A program made the translations under genes and the position numbers. A stretch of 64,000 bases of DNA. Origin: Winogradskyella psychrotolerans. GTDB lineage: Bacteria; Bacteroidota; Bacteroidia; Flavobacteriales; Flavobacteriaceae. The stretch covers positions 19,347 through 83,346 of the forward strand of contig NZ_JAHKPN010000003.1 of NCBI RefSeq assembly GCF_018860545.1, read 5' to 3'. The notes beneath the pieces were generated by a model that was not told the DNA's origin, did no database searches, and saw only the letters and a list, made by a program, of their open reading frames with translations. Positions 57,057 through 64,000 of this stretch are shown here, piece after piece; within the stretch, counting starts at the first letter, position 1; every line of letters begins with the position of its first letter.

Positions 57057-57407
57057 ATGCTTTTACTAGTGTCAATAGCTTATACGTTGGCACTGGTTAT
57101 TGCGAGCCTAATTACGTTGCATGGAGTACCAAGCATTGGAACTTCATTTGATGATAAAATATTTCATATCGTAGCTTATTCTGGATTAACATTACTATGG
57201 GTTTTATATGTTAATCGTAGTAGAACGAGACGATTACTTTTTATAGTTTGCTTTGCAGCTATTTTTCTCGGTTTTGTATTGGAATTGTTACAGTATCTTG
57301 TTAATCCTAATAGAACCTATGATACCTATGATTTAATTGCGAATAGTATTGGTGCTATTTTTGGTACGCTAATTGCAAGTAAAATAAATATAGAAAAATT
57401 AAATTAA
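57057..57407 (+). CDS. VanZ-family small membrane protein
   Basis: 117 residues from ATG 57057, just after the gcvH stop. A GTG at 57045 would add four residues and overlap gcvH by 8 bp. Four membrane helices are seen, with the VanZ-like motifs DKIFHIVAYSGLTLLW and FVLELLQYL followed by DTYDLIANSIGAIFG. VanZ proteins confer low-level teicoplanin tolerance in enterococci. In flavobacteria this homologue has no proven role. The conserved order gcvH-vanZ-tonB is kept. Confidence 0.88.
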   Translation: MLLLVSIAYTLALVIASLITLHGVPSIGTSFDDKIFHIVAYSGLTLLWVLYVNRSRTRRLLFIVCFAAIFLGFVLELLQYLVNPNRTYDTYDLIANSIGAIFGTLIASKINIEKLN

Positions 57408-57473
57408 CCTAAAGCCTTGTTTATTTTACTATTATTTAGTTAAATTAGCGAAGTTGTATTAAAAAATCATATT

Positions 57474-58202
57474 ATGGAACCTAAAAAGAATCTGAAATCA
57501 GATGTGAGTAGAAACAGTTCGCTGTTTTTTGCCGTTGGTCTTACCCTTATGATGGGTATTACTTACTTGGCAATCAATTATAAAACTTACGATAAAGTTG
57601 ATGTTGTTGCGGACTCATTAAATCTAGATGATGAATTAGAAGAAGAAGTGCCAATTACAGAACAAATTGTAACACCTCCACCACCACCTCCGCCACCACC
57701 AGCAGCACCAGAAATTATTGAAGTTGTTGAAGATGAAGAAGAGGTAGAGGAAACAATTATAGAATCTACAGAAACTGAAATGGAAACAGAAATTGTTGAA
57801 GTAGAAGATGTTGTTGTAGAAGAAGTAGAAGAAGATTTAGAAGTACCATTCTCAGTGATTGAAAATGTTGCCGTTTTCCCAGGTTGTGAAAATAAAAAGG
57901 GAAATGCAGCTAAAAAAGACTGTATGAATGAAAAGGTTAATAAATTTATCGGTAGAAAATTTAATACAGATTTAGCTGGAGATTTAGGTTTACCTCCTGG
58001 TAAAAAGAGAATCTTTGTACAGTTTAAAGTAGATAAATCTGGTAACGTAACCAATATTGTAGCTCGTGGTCCTCACCCAGGATTAGAGAAAGAAGCAAAA
58101 CGTGTTATTGGTCAATTACCAAAAATGCAACCAGGTAAACAAAGAGGAAAATCAGTGGTAATGCCGTTCTCTATTCCAATTGTATTCCAAGTACAAGACT
58201 AA
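57474..58202 (+). CDS. tonB: TonB-like energy transducer
   Basis: 242 residues. One N-terminal membrane helix (about 17-37) is followed by a proline run (PPPPPPPPPAAPE near 65-77) and a Glu/Val-rich linker. The TonB C-terminal domain (about 120-242) shows VAVFPGCENKKG, CMNEKVNKFIGRKFN, VQFKVDKSGNVTNI and RVIGQLPKMQPGKQRGK. With ExbB/ExbD it would energise outer-membrane receptors. It is followed by a terminator and then a second paralogue with the same layout. Confidence 0.93.
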   Translation: MEPKKNLKSDVSRNSSLFFAVGLTLMMGITYLAINYKTYDKVDVVADSLNLDDELEEEVPITEQIVTPPPPPPPPPAAPEIIEVVEDEEEVEETIIESTETEMETEIVEVEDVVVEEVEEDLEVPFSVIENVAVFPGCENKKGNAAKKDCMNEKVNKFIGRKFNTDLAGDLGLPPGKKRIFVQFKVDKSGNVTNIVARGPHPGLEKEAKRVIGQLPKMQPGKQRGKSVVMPFSIPIVFQVQD

Positions 58203-58228
58203 GGTATAATAATACTATTTTTTATATA

Positions 58229-58262
58229 AAAATCCCGTTCAAAATTAATTGAGCGGGATTTT
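58229..58262 (+). terminator. Terminator of the first tonB gene
   Basis: AATCCCGTTC (58231-58240) pairs with GAGCGGGATT (58251-58260), with one G-U pair and a 10-base loop, between an A run and a T run. Confidence 0.8.
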
Positions 58263-58320
58263 CGTTTTGGTATGCTTATTGTGACTTTGACATAATATTA
58301 ACATTTAAATCATAGATATT

Positions 58321-59118
58321 ATGAAAACATCTAACAAAGACTTCAATGTTGCTGGTCAGAGCGCTACTGAAGCAAAGAAATCACACAAGCATGATGCAAA
58401 TTTACAAAAAAACTCAAGCCTATATTTTCAAATAGGGCTCATTCTTTGTTTATTAGGTACCTATGCGCTTTTTGAAATGGAGTTTCAAGAAAAGGTGATC
58501 ATTATTGATCCTCAAGTAGACAATGAATTGGCAATTATTGATGTCATGCCAGTAGTTAGGGCTGAAATTATTCAACCCAAAAAAACGCAGCCTGAAGTAG
58601 AAAGAAGCACAAAGTTAATTGATGATTATGAAGCTGTTGATAATGAAAAGGACATTGTAGAAAAGAAACTTATTACTCCAGAAGAGCAAAAGCCAGAGAC
58701 ACAACCCTTTGCGCCAAGTAGTTTGCCTGATGAAATGGATCCTGAAGATGAAGATGTCTTTGTGCCCTTCACGTTAATTGAAAAAGTACCCGTCTATCCA
58801 GGATGTGAGAAATACACCAATAACGAAGATCGTGGAAAATGTATGTCGGACAAAATCACAAAACTTATTGGTAAAAAATTTAATGTAGATATCGGGTCTC
58901 AATATGGTATTTCGGGAAGACAAAGAATTTCTACACAATTTACCATAGATAAATTTGGCAATGTTAGCGATATTAAAATTAGAGGACCACATCCTGCTTT
59001 AGAAAAAGAAGCGAATCGTGTTATAAACAAAATTCCTAAAATGGAACCAGGCTTACAGCGTCAAGTTCCTGTAGGTGTTATTTATACCTTACCTATAGTA
59101 TTTGATGCTAGACATTAG
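58321..59118 (+). CDS. Second TonB-like protein (paralogue)
   Basis: 265 residues. A charged N-terminus precedes one membrane helix (about 38-56, SLYFQIGLILCLLGTYALF). A charged linker without a proline run follows, then a TonB C-terminal domain (about 145-265) with VPVYPGCEKYTN, CMSDKITKLIGKKFN, TQFTIDKFGNVSDIKI and RVINKIPKMEPGLQRQVP. The domain is clearly related to the neighbour at 57474, so this is a tandem duplication. Functional divergence is suggested by the different linker. A terminator follows. Confidence 0.9.
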   Translation: MKTSNKDFNVAGQSATEAKKSHKHDANLQKNSSLYFQIGLILCLLGTYALFEMEFQEKVIIIDPQVDNELAIIDVMPVVRAEIIQPKKTQPEVERSTKLIDDYEAVDNEKDIVEKKLITPEEQKPETQPFAPSSLPDEMDPEDEDVFVPFTLIEKVPVYPGCEKYTNNEDRGKCMSDKITKLIGKKFNVDIGSQYGISGRQRISTQFTIDKFGNVSDIKIRGPHPALEKEANRVINKIPKMEPGLQRQVPVGVIYTLPIVFDARH

Positions 59119-59144
59119 TCTTATAAGTTCGATTACATAAAAAT

Positions 59145-59174
59145 AACCGTTATTCTCTGAGTAACGGTTTTTTT
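59145..59174 (+). terminator. Terminator of the second tonB-like gene
   Basis: AACCGTTA (59145-59152) pairs perfectly with TAACGGTT (59162-59169) over a 9-base loop, followed by a T tract. Confidence 0.85.
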
Positions 59175-59242
59175 ATACTTCATTTGGTTTCTAGGTTCCT
59201 AAAAAAATTAAGTATCTTTCGCACATTAAAATTTAGTCCTTT

Positions 59243-61351
59243 ATGAAGCGCATTGTGCTATTTGCTATTCTGTTAACGACCAGCTTTGGTTATACGCAAA
59301 CCTTATTGTCTTACGAGAAATCACCTGTTTTTAAGGCATGTGATTCCGTTGCTGTAGAGCAATTGAAATCGTGTTTCAACTTTACGCTAAATACGTTTAT
59401 TTACGACAATTTTAAAGTCCCTCAAATCGTCACAGATGAATCTTACGTAGGAGACGTTCAAGTTTTGTTTGAAGTGAATAAAGAAGGTGAATTCAAAGCC
59501 ATCTATACAGATGCAATTTATGATGAATTAAAAGAAGAAAGCAAACGTGTTTTTGACTCACTTCCAAAAATACAACCTGCAACCTATAATGGTCATCCTA
59601 CATTTGTGCAGTATAGCATTAGTATTCCCATACCTTTAGTAAAGCCTGTTGAAAAAACTGAGCTACCAACGGATGAGGTTAAACTCACCGATAAGGACAG
59701 TTTAAATGCGACCTTGTCTAATGAGTTCGATGATATCGCTAATGATTTAAAAGCTTACGAGAAATTAGAATATGATAGTGAACTAAACATACCATTTACA
59801 CATGCCTATTATGCGCGGTTTGATGACGAAATGAATGCCATTGGCACTAACAGTCATACAGCAGCAAAACCATTTGTGTATAGCGATGTAGCGAGATATT
59901 ATGATATTAAGGCAGAAAAAGAAAGTTTAGCAAAGGAAACCGACTCTTGGTTGGGTAGAAAAGTTTTTAACGAACATTTGGTAGAAGTCCAAGGCAAAGA
60001 TTATTGGTTTACCGTAGATCCTATTTTAGATTTACAAGTGGGTAAAGATACAGAAGCTGAATTTAGTTCAACATGGAACAATACACGTGGTGTTAATATA
60101 CAAGCTGGTTTAGGGAAGCGTTTCAATTTAACGGCATCTGTATATGAGAGTCAAGGTCGTTTTGCTGATTATTACAATCAATATGCAGAAAGCTTGAAAG
60201 CTTTTGGTCCAGACCCAGCTATTATTCCAGGGAGAGGAATAGCCAAGCGTTTTAAAGAAGATTCTTATGATTATCCAGTAGCAGAAGCCTATATGTCCTA
60301 TACTCCAGCAGATTTTTTAAATATCCAATTTGGACATGGGAAAAATTTTGTAGGTGATGGTTACCGTTCCTTATTACAAAGTGATGTGTCAAGCCCCTAT
60401 CCATATTTAAAATTAAATGCAACCTTCTGGAAAATAAAATACACCAGTACATGGATGTGGTTAAAAGATGTGAGACCTGAAGTTGTTGTTGATGACGCTT
60501 TTTTAACTAAATATATGGCCAATCACTACTTAAGCTGGAACGTTTCAAAACGCTTAAATATTGGCTTATTTGAATCTGTAATTTGGTCAGATACCAACGG
60601 AAGAGGTTTTGATGTGAATTATTTAAATCCAATTATATTTTTCAGAGCTATAGAATTCCAAACAGGGCAAGGTGCCGGAAATGCAATTCTTGGTCTATCT
60701 TCTAAATACAAATGGAATAATAAAGTCAATATTTATGGCCAATTTATCTTAGATGAGTTTTCGTTAAGTGATGTTAAAGCAGGAGAAAAAAGTTGGAAAA
60801 ATAAATTCGGTTATCAGTTAGGTGCGAAGTATTTTAATGCCTTTGAAGTGGATAACTTAATGCTACAAGCCGAATATAATAGAGTGAGACCTTATACGTA
60901 TTCGCATAATACACAAATTCTTAATTATGCAAATTTTAATGAGCCAATGGCACACCTTTGGGGAGCTAATTTTAAAGAATTAGTGTTAATAGGGCGTTAC
61001 AATTATAAGCGTTGGTTTGCCGATGCAAAATTTATTATAGGGCAGCGTGGCTTTGATTACAATACTGATGAAGATAACTTTTCATATGGTGGCGATATTT
61101 ATAGAGATTATAATGATCGTAATGCCGATACAGGGATTACCATTGGACAAGGGAATAAAACCAATAGTTTTATGACCGAAATACAAGCCGGTTATCTTTT
61201 AAATCCTGCGACCAATTTAAAACTGTTTACTAATATTATTTATAGAGATTTTAATCCAGATGCGATTACAGCATCTACTACGGATTCTAATACGTTTTGG
61301 TTTAGTATTGGTGTGCGTACAGATTTATTTAACTGGTATAACGATTTTTAG
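59243..61351 (+). CDS. remB: RemB-like gliding protein: TonB-C-like domain fused to outer-membrane barrel
   Basis: 702 residues. Signal peptide MKRIVLFAILLTTSFGYTQ. Residues about 25-130 resemble a TonB C-terminal domain: PVFKACDSVAVEQLKSC aligns with the PGCE...C segments next door, and VQVLFEVNKEGEFKAI and RVFDSLPKIQPATYNGHP match the beta/turn pattern of those domains. After a linker (about 135-190), residues 200-702 form a beta-rich barrel of the RemB / capsule-assembly Wzi-like type (FGHGKNFVGDGYRSLL, FRAIEFQTGQGAGNAILGL). RemB has been reported to affect gliding and surface polysaccharide interaction in Flavobacterium. The assignment to remB is by overall resemblance. Confidence 0.7.
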   Translation: MKRIVLFAILLTTSFGYTQTLLSYEKSPVFKACDSVAVEQLKSCFNFTLNTFIYDNFKVPQIVTDESYVGDVQVLFEVNKEGEFKAIYTDAIYDELKEESKRVFDSLPKIQPATYNGHPTFVQYSISIPIPLVKPVEKTELPTDEVKLTDKDSLNATLSNEFDDIANDLKAYEKLEYDSELNIPFTHAYYARFDDEMNAIGTNSHTAAKPFVYSDVARYYDIKAEKESLAKETDSWLGRKVFNEHLVEVQGKDYWFTVDPILDLQVGKDTEAEFSSTWNNTRGVNIQAGLGKRFNLTASVYESQGRFADYYNQYAESLKAFGPDPAIIPGRGIAKRFKEDSYDYPVAEAYMSYTPADFLNIQFGHGKNFVGDGYRSLLQSDVSSPYPYLKLNATFWKIKYTSTWMWLKDVRPEVVVDDAFLTKYMANHYLSWNVSKRLNIGLFESVIWSDTNGRGFDVNYLNPIIFFRAIEFQTGQGAGNAILGLSSKYKWNNKVNIYGQFILDEFSLSDVKAGEKSWKNKFGYQLGAKYFNAFEVDNLMLQAEYNRVRPYTYSHNTQILNYANFNEPMAHLWGANFKELVLIGRYNYKRWFADAKFIIGQRGFDYNTDEDNFSYGGDIYRDYNDRNADTGITIGQGNKTNSFMTEIQAGYLLNPATNLKLFTNIIYRDFNPDAITASTTDSNTFWFSIGVRTDLFNWYNDF

Positions 61352-61388
61352 TTGTTGAATATTCGGTGTTGGTTAGGGTAGTGGTTAT

Positions 61389-62270
61389 TTATTCTTCCAT
61401 CCACATCTCTTTCCATAATTCCAGTTTTCCAGTTTCGGTCCGGTAAAAAATTTCAAATGGTATTTTTATTTTCTTTTTCGGTGAATCGAGATAAGAAATA
61501 TTTATTGGTTTGAGTGCTTTTTTTATAACTCTTCTGCATTTTCTGTCGTCAGTTATATTCCACCACCATTCTTCATGCTTTTCTGTATGGGTTAAGCTTT
61601 CGTAATCAACCCAGACTTTTTTTAGGTTTCCTTTTTTATTATATGTTAGGATATATTTTTCATCGCATAAGTCATAAAGAGGTGTTTTGATTGTATCCCA
61701 AATAATAACTTTTTTTACTTGGAGAAAAAGGGTATCCTGAATTTTTATAGCTATTTCTCGTTGTCTTTTTTCAAATCTAATTTTGTTAGCTATTTTTTCG
61801 TTTGATATAGTTTTCTCACTTGTTCTAATTCCAGTTTTAAAAGAAATATGAAGTTCTTTTCCATAAATTGAAGCATAACCCATATGGATGTATTGAACCC
61901 TTTCTCCTTGTGGAACTATTATTTTACCAGTGAACCAATCCGCAAGTACAATATCAGTTCCAAACATCTTTTTTAAGTCAGCATTTTTTATTTTGAGTCC
62001 GCAACTATTATGACAACTTGTTAATTGTATTAAATAGAGCTTATCTCCTTTTAATTCCCAAATAGCTTTGTAACCTCTCCAACAAGCGGTTGAGCCACAA
62101 CCAACAAAATCCATTAACTCTCTTTGTCCTGTTAGTTCAAAATACTTTTCAAGCGGATTGGAGAAAATTGCAAGTGTATCGCCTTTGTAAACCAAATAAT
62201 CAGGAACTTGTCCAGTTCCATAACTCAACTTGCAAATAAGAAATATCGAAAAGATTAGTAAGTATTTCAT
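61389..62270 (-). CDS. Secreted protein of unknown function
   Basis: 293 residues from ATG 62270, which starts a signal peptide (MKYLLIFSIFLICKLSYGTG). A longer frame from 62291 would begin with TTG. The mature protein has a CGSTACWRGYKAIWELKGD stretch and a nearby SCHNSCGLKIKN pair, giving four closely placed cysteines that may form disulfides. The C-terminal half carries a TonB- or plug-like Tyr/Lys-rich region. No family is recognised. It is the first of three minus-strand accessory genes. Its 3' end is 25 bp from a CGGTGTTG sequence also found past the rhomboid gene. Confidence 0.65.
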   Translation of the reverse strand: MKYLLIFSIFLICKLSYGTGQVPDYLVYKGDTLAIFSNPLEKYFELTGQRELMDFVGCGSTACWRGYKAIWELKGDKLYLIQLTSCHNSCGLKIKNADLKKMFGTDIVLADWFTGKIIVPQGERVQYIHMGYASIYGKELHISFKTGIRTSEKTISNEKIANKIRFEKRQREIAIKIQDTLFLQVKKVIIWDTIKTPLYDLCDEKYILTYNKKGNLKKVWVDYESLTHTEKHEEWWWNITDDRKCRRVIKKALKPINISYLDSPKKKIKIPFEIFYRTETGKLELWKEMWMEE

Positions 62271-62433
62271 TCGTTGAATTTTGTTTCTCAAATGTAATCC
62301 AGCTTTTTATGTCTTAAAAATCAAAATGAGTGATGTGTGTTTTTAGATAAGTAAGGTGCCTTTGTAAATTACTGCGAGCGGTGTAATATATAATTTCATT
62401 GCGTATTTAATTTCTAAAGATAGCAAGTCGTTT

Positions 62434-62958
62434 TTATTCGTACGTAATTTCTATTCTTTCTTCGAGACTACTTGTTGAGTTTTTAATTATTTCTTTAAGA
62501 ATTCCATATTTTTCATCGTATTTTATAGTGTAAATAGTTCCTAGATTTTCAATATTCGTAATTCTATTTAATTCATCGTATTTGTAATTCCAAGTTCCCA
62601 TTGTTCCAGAACCTTCAACACTCATACTTTTTACACGGTTTTTGTTGTCATACTCATAGCATTTTACATTTGCAGGATAAATACTCCAGTCGCATTCATT
62701 GTCTTTTATGGAATCTTTATAAATTCCATTTGTTGGCATATAATATGGTATTTTGGTGTTTTTTTTACTGAAATATAAGTCAACCTTAGTCTTTTTTAAA
62801 TCAATTATAGAATCTTTGATTAATTCAATTTCTTTCCATTTCGATTCGTCAACATTCAGGTTGTCATATTGAGTTATAGTTATTTTAATTCGTTCTGAAT
62901 TTTTATTGCAACTAAAAAAAAATAAAATTAGAAGAAAAAACATTAGTGATTTGTTCAT
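62434..62958 (-). CDS. Lipoprotein with YD-repeat-like segment
   Basis: 174 residues from ATG 62958, which begins a lipoprotein signal (MNKSLMFFLLILFFFSCNK, lipid Cys17). The frame is open upstream to 63054, but that part is repeat-bearing intergenic DNA and has no signal. The mature part contains YEYDNKNRVKSMSVEG and YKYDELNRITNIENLG, two units like the YD repeats of RHS proteins. It ends in a short beta strand. A surface role is likely but no function is known. Confidence 0.65.
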   Translation of the reverse strand: MNKSLMFFLLILFFFSCNKNSERIKITITQYDNLNVDESKWKEIELIKDSIIDLKKTKVDLYFSKKNTKIPYYMPTNGIYKDSIKDNECDWSIYPANVKCYEYDNKNRVKSMSVEGSGTMGTWNYKYDELNRITNIENLGTIYTIKYDEKYGILKEIIKNSTSSLEERIEITYE

Positions 62959-63022
62959 TCGGTCAAATGTTTGCCAAGGTGGTTGCGTATGGTTTACTTC
63001 GTCTGTTCGCTGCACTCGGGTG

Positions 63023-63037
63023 TTGCGTGGTTTAGCG
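63023..63037. repeat. 15-bp direct repeat, copy 1
   Basis: GTTGCGTGGTTTAGC is identical to 63986-64000. In minus-strand sense (GCTAAACCACGCAAC) one copy precedes each of the lipoprotein and rhomboid genes. The surrounding bases are GC-richer than the window average. Confidence 0.8.
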
Positions 63038-63094
63038 ACTGAGATAGTAAACATCTACAAGTAGGTTAGAACTAGGTAATTAATTATACGCGGT

Positions 63095-63104
63095 GTTGCC
63101 AACA
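63095..63104. repeat. Inverted repeat flanking rhomboid gene, left arm
   Basis: GTTGCCAACA lies 6 bp past the rhomboid stop. Its exact reverse complement TGTTGGCAAC is at 63959-63968, 16 bp upstream of the rhomboid ATG, so the gene is bracketed by the pair. Confidence 0.75.
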
Positions 63105-63109
63105 GTACT

Positions 63110-63943
63110 TTATTTCGATAGTTCATTCAGTTTCTCTTTTTCTTTCTTCGTTAGCTTGTCATATCCTTTCTTATTAATTTTATCAAGAATTTTATCCAAT
63201 TCAGATTGTTTTGATGCTCTATTAGAATTGTATTTATCTTCGAATGTAAATACCTTTTTTGATTTTGAAAAAGGATTTTCAACTATTAATAAATGTGGTT
63301 TTTTAATTATCAAGAATAAAAAAGTTAGAGAAGGAATTAGTATTAAGATTATTGGAAGATAATTCGTGATGACAATATTTGGGCTTAATATTATAGCGAC
63401 CAATAGTCCAACAATTCCACCGCCTAAATGAGCTTCGTGTCCAATATTATCTCGTTGAGATTTAATTCCATAAATTGAATATAGCACATAAGCTATGCCA
63501 TAAAGCCAAGCAGGAATAAAAACAGGTAACAAAATAAATCCGATTTCCATTCTAGGAAATAATCCGATTGAGGCAAAAACTAATCCACTAACTGCTCCAG
63601 ACGCTCCGATTGCAGTATAGTCAGGATGGTTTCTGTGAATGTATAATGCAAATAAATTCCCACCAATTAAACTCGCAAAATATAATATCAGAAAAGCGGG
63701 AATTCCTATTGAAGATTCTAAACCTCTGCTAAAAAGATAAAGAGTAATCATATTAAAAGCGAAGTGAGTCCAATCAGCGTGTAAAAATCCAGATGTAATT
63801 AGTCTTTTGTAATCTTTATTAACTGATATTTGGTCAACATTGAATGAAAATTTGTCTAAGAATGTATAATCATTCAGTCCCATATAAGTCACGATTCCAT
63901 TCGCAATTATAAGTGATAATGTTACTATTCCAATTTCTTCCAT
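63110..63943 (-). CDS. Rhomboid-family intramembrane serine protease
   Basis: 277 residues from ATG 63943. A longer frame would begin with TTG at 63967, inside the flanking repeat. Six membrane helices are seen. The catalytic serine is in the GASGAVSG motif (near 113) and the catalytic His is in HEAHLGGGI (near 165). HADWTHFAFNMITLYLFSRGLE is the conserved loop-1/helix-2 segment. A polar C-terminal tail (about 220-277) is rich in Lys and Glu. Rhomboids cleave membrane proteins within the bilayer. Substrates here are unknown. It is the last complete gene of the accessory end of the window. Confidence 0.88.
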   Translation of the reverse strand: MEEIGIVTLSLIIANGIVTYMGLNDYTFLDKFSFNVDQISVNKDYKRLITSGFLHADWTHFAFNMITLYLFSRGLESSIGIPAFLILYFASLIGGNLFALYIHRNHPDYTAIGASGAVSGLVFASIGLFPRMEIGFILLPVFIPAWLYGIAYVLYSIYGIKSQRDNIGHEAHLGGGIVGLLVAIILSPNIVITNYLPIILILIPSLTFLFLIIKKPHLLIVENPFSKSKKVFTFEDKYNSNRASKQSELDKILDKINKKGYDKLTKKEKEKLNELSK

Positions 63944-63958
63944 TCTGTTGAGTTGTAT

Positions 63959-63968
63959 TGTTGGCAAC
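63959..63968. repeat. Inverted repeat flanking rhomboid gene, right arm
   Basis: TGTTGGCAAC is the exact reverse complement of 63095-63104. Together the arms bracket the rhomboid gene. Confidence 0.75.
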
Positions 63969-63985
63969 GGTTTTGTGAATGATTA

Positions 63986-64000
63986 GTTGCGTGGTTTAGC
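63986..64000. repeat. 15-bp direct repeat, copy 2 at window edge
   Basis: GTTGCGTGGTTTAGC matches 63023-63037 exactly and touches the window end, so the match may continue beyond it. Confidence 0.8.

Noticed and set aside
57587..58054. Ser/Thr-rich open frame opposite tonB
   Set aside because: It is the antisense shadow of the Pro/Glu/Val-rich TonB linker, with no start context or family match.
59213..59220. TATCTTTC as a -7 box before the RemB-like gene
   Set aside because: It lacks the final G of TANNTTTG, and the nearest TTTG is 26 bp upstream, so the spacing does not fit.
62959..63054. N-terminal extension of the YD-repeat lipoprotein
   Set aside because: The added 32 residues lie on repeat-bearing intergenic DNA and would bury the lipoprotein signal inside the protein.

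Overview
The window is chromosomal DNA from a member of the Flavobacteriaceae (Bacteroidota). This rests on several things: AT-rich DNA, -7 promoter boxes of the Bacteroidota type (TANNTTTG), an alternative complex III/cytochrome oxidase operon (actABCDEF-coxBA), the type 9 secretion/gliding gene sprA in the order ruvA-sprA-gcvH-vanZ-tonB, a RemB-like gliding protein, a DUF2723 membrane glycosyltransferase and a FucP-type sugar transporter. The genus cannot be fixed from the sequence alone.

Region 1 (1-11062, all minus strand) is accessory or signalling DNA. The histidine kinase (11062-9158) and LytTR response regulator (9161-8445) overlap by four bases. Below them is a probable operon of small secreted, lipid-anchored or membrane proteins (8339-5602). 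It runs on into a giant leucine-rich-repeat surface protein that starts at 5555 and leaves the window at base 1. Two arrays of direct repeats with an exact 21-bp period lie in the gaps in front of the kinase and in front of the secreted-protein operon. They look like operators for this LytTR regulator and link the system to its likely target.

Region 2 (11298-21203) holds a glycosylasparaginase plus FucP-type sugar importer pair, a membrane metallophosphoesterase, a thioredoxin-fold protein without its cysteines, a polysaccharide deacetylase next to a DUF2723 glycosyltransferase, tRNA-Gln with its own promoter and terminator, and a tandem universal stress protein.

Region 3 (21258-38705) is core housekeeping. 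The rimP-nusA-infB operon has a leader that contains a terminator-like hairpin and a short upstream ORF. A SPOR protein follows. The respiratory operon actA-F-coxBA ends in a perfect 32-nt palindrome. Its ActC carries a helix-hairpin-helix tail.

Region 4 (38800-49284) holds ruvB-P450-queG with one-base overlaps, a GAF histidine kinase flanked by two copies of the queG 3' end, a DUF5686 outer-membrane protein, maeB and ruvA. Region 5 (49284-61351) holds sprA, gcvH, a VanZ-like protein, two tandem TonB-like genes and a RemB-like outer-membrane protein whose N-terminus looks like a TonB C-terminal domain. Region 6 (61364-64000) has three minus-strand accessory genes (hypothetical, YD-repeat lipoprotein, rhomboid protease) bounded by short shared sequences. 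It resembles a cassette-like accessory island that continues beyond the window.

No CRISPR array, rRNA, IS element or prophage was seen.
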